DNA of 64,000 bases. Source: Isoetes taiwanensis. Taxonomy: Eukaryota > Streptophyta > Lycopodiopsida > Isoetales > Isoetaceae. Each line of letters opens with the position of its first letter. The stretch's first letter is position 1. Positions 55,992 through 64,000 of the stretch are shown here, one piece after another. The notes under the pieces are model-generated. The model worked only from the letters and a program-made list of their open reading frames with translations, made no database searches and had not been told where the DNA came from. The stretch spans positions 25,343,189-25,407,188 of the forward strand of contig JAJEKV010000001.1 of the NCBI GenBank assembly GCA_021234155.1, read 5' to 3'. The translations under genes were made by a program, and so were the position numbers.

Positions 55992-58596
55992 TCAGCTCAT
56001 TTTGCTCTTAGCAGACTCCACTTTTCTGCCATCTATTTCTCCCTCAGGTTCATCCTCTACATGCACATACTCCAAACTCTCTCCAGCTGATTTTTCCTCA
56101 TCATCAATCACAGAATCTGGTTGCTTCCTATCAACAAATCCAACAGATGTAGGCTGGCCAGATCCAAGAGGAAGCTCCCCTTCTTTGCCTATGGGAACAT
56201 ACTTCCCTTCAACGAATCCCTTATCGTTCAAAACACTCACAAATCTATATGTTACCTGCAAGCACAAATATTCATCCTTAGTATTGCCTTTTACTTGCAA
56301 ACATTACTCAACAACATGGCAAAGTGGCGTTCAAAATTCATCCTCTACCTCTGGTTTGGCTTTGTCTTTTGTCCCCACTGCATTGGAAATCGCAGCCAGT
56401 TTTCCTTCCAGCAACTTGGATTTCAGATCTTCCTGAGCCAGAGGACTAAACTGCTTATCCAGCGAGCTTGCGGCGGCTAACCAAGCTAGCACAATCACCA
56501 AGAGTATGCCACCAAGGTAGGGTGTGGAATTAGCAAGTGAGCCAAAGGTCAAAATCAGCACTTGCTGGATCAGTGCACCTCCAGATTTTCCAAGGGGGTT
56601 GCAAACAACATCAATTGCAGCCTTCCCTTTCACCTGCAAGATTGATTCAAAAATACAAAATGAATTTTAGAACAGGAAATATTTAGGGACTAAACTACTA
56701 TCATCAAGGATGGTTTAAGTATATAAAGAAACAAAAGGAATCAAAAGAAAAAATGTGACTGACCTTAGTGTCTTCATCCAAGGGAATATATGCCATCTCT
56801 TTGCATGGATCAAACAAACTATATTTGGCACTTTTGCTGAAGATGTTTTGCAAAGCCCCTACATAGACAGCTGCTAGAAGTGGAGTAAGGCCGACGCTTC
56901 CAAGGAAAGGAGTCAGAGGACCACTGAATAACACTAATGCAAAGAAGGCAACTCCAGTTATGAGCAACACAGTTGGAGTAATGGTGGCAGCCACACCCCA
57001 TCCATACTTTCTGAATATAACGCGACTCAAGAGCATCATTGTGAAGGTTGCAATCCCAGTGTATGTTGAAATCTCCCATAAATGCAGAGTACTCATTTGG
57101 GCTTGGAAACTGCTCCACAAACATATAATCTTTACTATTTTACAACATGACCGCTTGAAAAAATTCTGAACAATACTTACTTGAGCTTTTGGTTTTCCTT
57201 TCCATGTCACCTCTACCAGATTAATGCTTATGCCATATGCCACCACCAGAGTAGCCAGGTCTCTGATATATCTTGAGCTCAATAAAAATTTCGCACTTTC
57301 CACCATAGTTAGCTTGGGCTTATCCTTCTGTAGAATTCCCACATATTTCATCAAAAATACACAGAAGTTCGTCATCACCAGAGATTAAGCGATGGGAAAA
57401 AAAATCCAATTTCATTCGGTAACTTACCTTCTTTCTAGCTTCAACTTTGTTTTGGGTAGAGTGGGATCGTTGAGGACAAACTTGTTCACCGACCAATAAA
57501 TACCACAGATTACCAGACCTAGCATTACCACCAGCCCCATCATTCCTTTTAGAGACATGGCCCATCCGTCTACACCAGGACCCAACTGGACTCTAAGTCG
57601 TAAAAAATATTTCACTGTTCTACCAGAGAAGACCAGAGCAATATTGGCCCCCAATCCAAACAGAGGATAAAATTGTTTTGCTTCATCAACAGTGGTAATC
57701 TGCGGGAGAATTCTTCAGAAATTAAAAAAAAAAAAATCTCTCTAAATCTCCAGATAGTCAATTGTACTACTTACCTGATTTGCAAAACCCCAGAAAAGAA
57801 CGGAAACCACAACACTGCCCCAAAGCTCTGCCATTACATAGAACAATGCAAATGACCAGATCCGAAGAATGGCTATGGGACCTAAAAATCGAGGACCCAG
57901 AGTCTGTAACAATGAATCTGCTAGGGCAATGGGATGTAACACATCCCTCAATGGGTACAATAAAAAGGCAAATGCGCCGAAGAAGCCAATGAAAGGAAAA
58001 ATGCATGCATAAAAGAGTGCTTCCTTGGATAAAACATTAGACAGCTTGGTATAGATGACCATAAATCCGATCGCCATAGGGAGATTTACCCAAGTCTTGA
58101 GAAATGGAATAATTTCTGCAGAGCTTCCCTTTGCTGTGACAACAAGAACGTCCTTTGTGTCCCTTAAAATGGTGTAGTTAAAGAGAATGCAGAAAAACAT
58201 AAGCCCAAGCGGTATGACTTTCTTTAGTGTAATTGCATCAATTCCAAGAATTTGCTTCTTTGCCGGCACTGAAGGAATTGATTCAAATCCTCCTGCCGAT
58301 GCCGCAGAAGCGGCTTGAGCATGAACCTGTAACCTTCGATTCTTGAAACTACAGTTTAGTGGCAGATTCGGCAATTGAGGAGCGTGTAGCCATGTCTGAG
58401 CTGGTTTTTGCACCAGCTGAGCTCTGAGACTAAACCCAAGAGAATCCGAGAAGCCAAAATTTTTTCTCGACCTAAGCTTAAGAGTTCTTAGATCCGAAGC
58501 CCAACCAGGCTGCCATAACCTTTTTTCTTGGCGGCCCCAAAGAGGATCGGCCAAGGCAGCCTGTTGGGCTACCGGAGCCAGGGCAACGGGCGCCAT
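55992..58596 (-). CDS. NTT: Plastid ATP/ADP carrier (NTT-type nucleotide translocase), six exons
   Basis: Exons: 57775-58596, 57428-57699, 57181-57327, 56764-57109, 56349-56633, 55992-56255; introns of 71-130 bp, all GT-AG. The first 110 or so residues are Ser/Arg/Leu-rich, fitting a plastid transit peptide. The carrier begins LKKVIPLGLMFFCILFNYTI and has the family hallmarks YTILRDTKDVLVVTAKG, FYVMAELWGSVVVS, YGISINLVEVTWKGKPKAQ, YVGALQNIFSKSAKYSLFDP and CKEMAYIPLDEDTK; about 12 membrane helices are expected. It imports ATP into plastids in exchange for ADP. Exon 2 lacks one base near 57449-57456 and exon 4 is out of frame near 57069-57071, both at homopolymers. The last exon adds an acidic tail of about 87 residues; reading through the last intron would instead stop at 56331 and give the usual length of about 630. 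Confidence 0.9.
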
Positions 58597-59200
58597 CGTA
58601 GGATCTAAAGAAACGAGAAATCAAGTATACGAAACAGCGCCTACAAGCTTAGCAACCACCAGCCCTGCACATGCACCATGAGTACTGCCATGAAGGCTAA
58701 AAACATTCGCCCAGATCACGAATTCAACCCCACAAAAAATAAATTCCAATCGGAAGCTCCCACAGCTTGTGAGCTATGGCGGCCTGGCCCCTGTGATGGG
58801 CGCCGGACTACGGTGTAAAGCTTGTCCTTTGTTGCCCTTTTGGCGCCGAAGCTGAGGCTGGGCTTTGGCTTGGATCCGAAGCAGCGGTTTTGGCGCCCTG
58901 TAGCAGTTTGGGTTCTGGTTCGGGGCCTGCCGAGGCTGCAAATGCCCTCGCCAAGTGTATACTGAATACTACATTCCTATTGGTCCACGTCTTCTAGACT
59001 AATTTTGGTGCCTTGCGCCTGAATAGAAAACAATAATGGCGCTAAAAATAGCGGTAGGACTCGGCTTTCTTTTTTTACTAAGCCCAAACATAGAATAAGT
59101 GTGTCCATGGTTCACGTTTCTTATTATTTCATACTTTTGAGTGAGTTTCCACTGGTCCATGGTCCAATGACATAACATAATACATTTCATCGTATAGCCC
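58597..59200 (-). other. Upstream region of the NTT gene
   Basis: Moderately GC-rich leader and promoter side with no open frame of note. The TATA box and transcript start could not be assigned. Confidence 0.3.
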
Positions 59201-59255
59201 GATTGGGCTCCGTGGACGTTAAAAGTCTCTTCCTTCCTTCCTTCCTTCCTCTAAT
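59200..59255 (+). mobile_element. LINE 3' end with (CTTC)n tail
   Basis: GGGCTCCGTGGACGTTAAAA is followed by six CTTC repeats (59230-59253). It shares TGGACGTTAAAA with the LINE ends at 43.45 and 52.59 kb. No coding part remains next to it. Confidence 0.5.
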
Positions 59256-60225
59256 TTTCATGGCAAATGTTCCAAATGCCCTTCAATAAGAATTGAGTTC
59301 ATTTTTATCGTGCTCGGAGACAACAGCTTGGACTATCTCTAGATTCATGTTTGTGTCATCCTTGCACAAAGGCTATGCATGATAAGGCCTTTTGCCTAGC
59401 TAGCTCCCTAGGCCCTAAATAGCATGGTGAAGGTCATTCATATTTCCATGTTAATTATTGACTGGTTTATTATTGTTGTTACAAGATTCTCGAATGTTGA
59501 GAAATGCTCTATAATAGGCCACTCAGTCTTGGCTTGAGGCCTAAAACCTAGCAATCATTTGTTCCTTTTTTTGACATTCAAGAACTTAATGGAACTAGGA
59601 GCTGTTTTGGCTGACCTTGTGGATGTTTGATTGTTTATAGTTTGATCTTTAAAGGTCTCATGTAGTGGTGGAAAGACATATGGGCAATTGGATTTTTACA
59701 CTCATTTTCATTACGTATGATTATCTAGTGTAGCCCAACACATGTTGCTAGTGGGAGCACCTTAATAATTGACATGTAGCTTTCTTGTTTGCATTCATAT
59801 ATGATTTGGTTGTTACTCTTGTCCAAATGAATATCATAATTTAGGCAAAGCTTTATGCTTTTGCAACTTTGAAAAAAGCTAGGGATATTTTGAGCCTTAT
59901 GCTTGCAACTTTGAGGAAAGTTGAAGTATTGTGAAAGTGCTAACTTTCTAATAATAGGGTTCACGTAGAACAATAATGCACATGGAAAATGGTTCCTAGA
60001 TATTAATTATTGATGTGACTATCTTGACGTTCAAAAAATGGCTTAGAGATATCATTTGTTAAAGACTAGTATAGAATGTATAACTTTTAGGCCATCACAA
60101 TGTAACTTTTAGGCCATCATATGGCAAATAACCCATGCAGAACAATTAGAGTTGTGGTTGGTCCCACCAGTCTACTTTTTCATAGTTTTGATGGAACCAG
60201 TTCTTTTTATGTACAGAAGGTCTGA
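59256..60225. other. Spacer, no gene seen
   Basis: AT-rich, with short frames only. TAACTTTTAGGCCATCA is tandemly repeated near 60080-60120. Confidence 0.5.
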
Positions 60226-60470
60226 GGACTGGTGATATCTCTTGTCACTTGGGAAGATTTGGAACGGGTCCATAAAGCCTTCCTTACTCAGGTTCTTGGA
60301 GTCAAGCCCATATCAAATTCTTCTCCAAAACACATGATTCCTGCCTCTGCAACGTGCCGCTTGGGAGCGCTACATATTATACTGTCAGAGATGGTAAACA
60401 TGGGAGCTCTCTGGCTTCCGAATCTAGCCTACATACTAGTCATGGGGATGTGTACAAGTACAGAATAATG
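60226..60470 (+). mobile_element. LINE C-terminal fragment
   Basis: The frame 60232-60468 reads WEDLERVHKAFLTQVLGVKP then MGALWLPNLAYILVMGM. This is the segment downstream of the LINE RT domain (ER.QK.FLR..LGV..), and the last block matches IRLPNLALAMAMG in the LINE at 51.84 kb, so the two belong to the same broad family. Confidence 0.5.
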
Positions 60471-60899
60471 AAGATCACACTCACTTGATATCTCGATACA
60501 TGCTTCCTTTGTAAGTTTTGGATATCAGTGCTTTGGAAAAGGTCAAAACAGCACATTCTCGAATAAGGGCTCACATGAAAACAGACAAAAGCTCCTGATT
60601 CATTCATCTCAGCAGTTTTTCTACAATGGTATAGAGTGGGTAGCTGCACATTGCAGGCTACCCAACCCAAAAAATGAAAAACGTAGGGAATATCTTGTTA
60701 TAACACCTGGACCCCAAATAAAATTGTGTGCTTCTGAGATATTGGCTAGTGTACTGCTTAGGAGCTTATTCTTGGGATTAAAACCCCTGCCCTTTCGGGT
60801 TTTCGAGGAAAAGCCCTAGCGATAAAATCTCGGCAAGGGGCTTGGACAACACAAGGCTGCTAAACGTTCCCAAGCAAAAAAAAAAAAAAAAAAAAAAAA
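60471..60899. other. Spacer ending in an A-tract
   Basis: 60776-60820 (GGATTAAAACCCCTGCC, GGGTTTTCGAGG) resembles 43527-43570, a LINE 3' UTR-like stretch. The A22 tract at 60878-60899 abuts the RT repeat copy C. Confidence 0.4.
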
Positions 60900-62078
60900 C
60901 CTAGCCAATCCTAGATTCAGACATAAGCCCAACTAGGATCCGCGTCTGTATAAGTCAATCCTTATCACAGCATGATCAACCCATACAAAGTCTAGGCTAA
61001 CTTAGATGGTACTCTAAATCCATAGTATCTTTCATGAAATTTATAATCTTGAAGCATCCGGCCATATCCAAGATCTACAACTTTATGTATACAACCAGAA
61101 CTTCATAATCCTATTTGGGTTACAATATTCCATTTAATTTATAACAATATATCATTACCTTAAAAGCATCAATGGTCTAATATGTTTGCATATTCAGATC
61201 TAATATGAGGCGTAACATTAAAGGTATGTATTTTATGTCTAACAAATATATTCCTATTGCTGTTATGTACTCATTTCTTAACTCATTATGCATATATGCT
61301 TTCAGTCTAAACATAAGGTTGAGGAAGCAAAAATCTCAGCAGAAATTGGTCTCAAAACAGTGTCTGCCATTAGTTTAGAGAATTAATATTCCGTTTATAT
61401 GTAGTCACAGTCTGCCATCTATAGGCATAGTGTAAGAGTGTAGAACTATAATCCCCACATTTCCATAATTATACCATAAATATGCAAAACTTTGTGCATG
61501 TAATAAGTTTGGGAAGATCTTACCAGTTCCTCTTAGCAGTAAAATAAAAAACAGTAGAAGCATAAGTAAAAATGCTGTTTTCAAACAGTTTACTGATGTA
61601 ACATCTTGTACTCAATCCATTGTAGGTTGTAGGAACAGTTCAGTCTTCTTGTTTTGTAAACCTTCTACCAGCTAAACACCAACAACCAAAGCAGAGAAGC
61701 GACAAGGGAAGGAGAGTAATTATTCACTGCGGCCAACCATCAAAACATTAGCGAGGCGGTAATGATTGAAGGAACCAAAAGGTACATGTGATTACTCTCA
61801 GTTTATCACATTTCACCCCTTGTAGCCCTTTGCAAATCATTAGTTTTAGCATGAAATAGAAGGAAAGGTATGAAAAAGCCAAAGCATAATAATATAAATC
61901 AGAAATTACAGTAATAAGAAATCCTGCAGTGTATGATTCAGGCCATGCATGAAAAGAATAAAAGGAGACCATCTTTGGAGGATTAATCACTGCTCATAAT
62001 CACAGAGGGTCTTGTATTCCATGTAGCTAGATCAGAGGTATAAAATAGCGAGATACCAAATAATAATACCAAGGTTAC

Positions 62079-62668
62079 CTGCTCGTTCTCATGGTCTGAT
62101 GTAAAACCATCAGATTCTTGTGTTTCAGGGACAGACAAAATATTTGTACAAGGCTTGAACCATCTTTGGATCTTGTTATGCAAGGCATCGGTGAGGATCT
62201 TTTCTTCTTTGGAATCACCAACCATCTCGTTCTTACCACGTTTTAAAGCGTGAGACTCATGCATACTAGCCGTAAAGTGCCGATTAGAATAATACTCTAA
62301 GCTTTCCTTACACCATAAGGTTTCTTAGTCAATATGGAGAGTATTGATGGCTCAAAGGTCGTGAGATGATAAGAAATTATCGGTCGGACTTCGAGTCCAT
62401 GATATTATGGTATTTGGAATCTTCGATAACTAAATATCCGTCGGAGAATAAAAGCTCGGTCATCCTTAATATCGGTGGTCTCCGAAGCGGGCGTCCAACT
62501 TGGGAAATCCCATCGCATACAGATGATCAAGACATAAAAAGGCATCAATGCCGCCAAAACTCATACCTAAGTATTTTTGGGAGGCCAGGAAGGAGCATTC
62601 AATGTGGCCCATGCGGTGGGGAATCCGTCACCGATGCCTTCTTTGTATAACTCTAGTGTCTGCATGCC
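62079..62668 (-). CDS. Element protein exon E1, copy C (best-preserved)
   Basis: Reading downward, the exon starts after TTTTAG with MQTLELYKEGIGDGFPTAW and runs through SDGYLVIEDSKYHNIMDS, ETLWCKESLEYYSNRHFTA, ALKRGKNEMVGDSKEEKIL and ILSVPETQESDG to DHENEQ, where GTAACC forms the donor at 62078. The open run at 61983-62264 covers its last part and then enters the intron. The exon is polar, acidic and rich in Asp/Glu/Ser. I recognise no domain. It is taken as coding because it keeps the most consistent hydrophilic frame in the three copies and has splice signals at both ends. Confidence 0.45.
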
Positions 62669-63164
62669 CTAAAATTTGAGAGATCGATCCTATGTCTAGT
62701 ACTTACATGCGTAAAAGGGTTTTTATTTTTCTTAAAAAAGGCTCCATTTCATAACTTTTAAGTCAAAGGTTTATTAACTAAAGACCTTAAGGCCAATAAC
62801 AAGATACATCTTATTAATACATGTATAAATCCTGAGATACAAATCTCAATCATAATTTCATTATGTATTACGTTGCTTTAGAACCTAAACGTTTGGTCCA
62901 AATAGCAGATAAGTATTAAGCGAGGGAATATAATGTATATTATGAAGGGTGTAAAAATAGAGAGATATTTTATGGTCTACAAGCCTAGTAGACATCAAAA
63001 TTGGAAAGAAAAAAACCTACCACCTCCCGAAGGAAATGTTAAAACCTCAGTATAAATCTGTAAAACGAGGGAGGGTAGACCCCCACTATTACAGTTGAGG
63101 TCATACCACTCCCTTTAGCTTATGCATACCCTATTAGAAATCAAAAAAGTAAAAATCATTTACC

Positions 63165-64000
63165 TCAGATGTTATGGATAATCTCTTGTCTTAGTATTTC
63201 GATGTCAAACTTTAATCCAGGGAAATTGCTGCCTTGGATATACTTGATAACTCTTTTCTTCAAGCCATGGCAATCAAAACCGTTATCTGTGAACTTCTTA
63301 ATCAAGTTGACGATATCTTTGCCAGCCATAATAGGGCAGGAATTAACATATACGAATGGCAAAATCTGTGACAGTATGACATTACGAGCTTGATGATATG
63401 GCCGACAACTGCTAGCATGTATATATTTTAAAGCAGAAAATGGCAGGGAATCTCTCTTATCATATCTACATGTCAGTATGTTCCATTTGCACTATCTAAG
63501 ACCTCAATACTTAAATTGAGAAAGTTGGATTTCCTTCCAAATGATAACTTAGGGTCTGTCCCATGTGCAAGAATAGTTTCTTCCTTAATTTCCAGGCTGT
63601 CCAGGTCGTAGATGTACATATCTTCACTGTCACTATTTATAGTCTTATTCAAGAATTTTCTGATGATAGGGCAGTTTACTGCCAATAGATCATCCATATA
63701 CCTGTAAACGTACTTAAACATTTCCATCTCTTTATATCTGCCACGTAGAGCCAGTTCTTTAATAAAGTTCAATTCAAACCATGCCAAAAAGAGGTTGCAC
63801 CAGCATGGACTACACGATAATCCCATGGGAATACCACTGACCTGTTTCCATATCTTACTCCCCATATGGATAAAGCAATTGGTTAGAAGCCAGCAATTAG
63901 CATTAATAAATGTCTGGGAGTCCATTCTGATCCAACACTCACTAGTGGGTGTGCTTTTAAACCATTTGGCTGCATACTTGTTTATCTTTGAGTGCGTTTT
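63165..64000 (-). CDS. Reverse transcriptase exon E3, unit upstream of copy C (C-terminal half)
   Basis: This holds the C-terminal part of the RT exon, entering from the right edge. The open run at 63473-63925 (150 aa) includes WKQVSGIPMGLSCSP (motif B), YMDDLL (63689-63700) and FGRKSNFLNLSIEVL. Just after it the frame shifts by one base near 63470, in a CTGAC context, and then continues with YDKRDSLPFSALKY and the run that ends at 63165-63167 (TGA). The order motif B, YMDD, FL.L block, YDKR block matches the GIPMG/YxDD RT lineage. The same break occurs at the same place in copies A and B. Confidence 0.75.

Larger units (their letters stand above)
60900..64000 (-). mobile_element. RT-encoding tandem repeat, copy C and the next unit (both partial)
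   Basis: 60900-63164 matches the upstream half of a unit (copy B 10184-12285 and copy A 3891-6158), and 63165-64000 is the C-terminal half of the RT exon of the neighbouring upstream unit. The join at 63165 has the same head-to-tail structure as the A/B junction. The left edge is abrupt: a run of about 22 A (60878-60899) sits where copies A and B have only five A inside the intron before exon E2, so E2 and E3 of this unit are missing. This copy has the cleanest reading frames of the three. Confidence 0.7.

Noticed and set aside
56121-56480. Plus-strand frames of 119-183 aa over the carrier gene
   Set aside because: Antisense to the last exons of the NTT gene.
1-64000. CRISPR arrays, operons, rRNA or tRNA genes
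   Set aside because: None seen; the repeats are eukaryotic mobile elements and duplications, and no tRNA cloverleaf was recognised.

Overview
The window is nuclear DNA from a land plant. It carries a plastid-type ATP/ADP carrier gene with a transit-peptide-like N-terminus, a plant SEC14-like (CRAL-TRIO) gene, short GT-AG introns of about 70-350 bp, a Copia element primed by initiator-Met tRNA, several LINEs, and long AT-rich spacers. The reverse-transcriptase (RT) repeats and the repeat-rich layout would suit a fern, lycophyte or other non-flowering plant, but the sequence alone does not settle the lineage.

Layout. 1-12,285: two head-to-tail copies (A and B) of a repeat of about 6.28 kb on the minus strand. 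Each encodes what looks like one multi-exon protein ending in an unusual YMDD reverse transcriptase. Part of a further array lies at 60,900-64,000 (copy C and the end of the next unit). 12.3-16.4 kb: mostly unannotated, with two exon-like or ORF-like pieces. 16.44-25.70 kb: a 4.25-kb segment followed by a second copy of itself in circularly permuted order. 26-30 kb: AT-rich, no gene seen. 30.1-32.2 kb: a LINE with ORF1 but no ORF2. 32.30-36.61 kb: a Copia element with both LTRs and a 5-bp target duplication, but with the RT catalytic core deleted. 37.36-39.76 kb: SEC14-like gene (minus, seven exons). 41-48.6 kb: spacer with LINE remnants and small duplications. 48.69-52.62 kb: a GC-rich APE-type LINE with many broken frames. 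53.7-54.6 kb: 3' end of a second LINE type. 55.99-58.60 kb: plastid ATP/ADP carrier gene (minus, six exons). 60.2-60.5 kb: another LINE fragment.

Two themes stand out. First, the repeated RT gene has spliceosomal introns and more than 700 residues of N-terminal extension with no domain I recognise. This resembles Penelope-like elements in having introns and tandem copies, but I cannot assign it to a known family. Second, copies of the same repeat differ mainly at CAG/CTG and CG sites, as small indels and CTG-to-CCG-like changes. Deamination does not produce this, and it looks like consensus error at methylated cytosines in long-read data. The single-base breaks in the two host genes may have the same origin, so frameshifts here should not be read as pseudogenes without other data.
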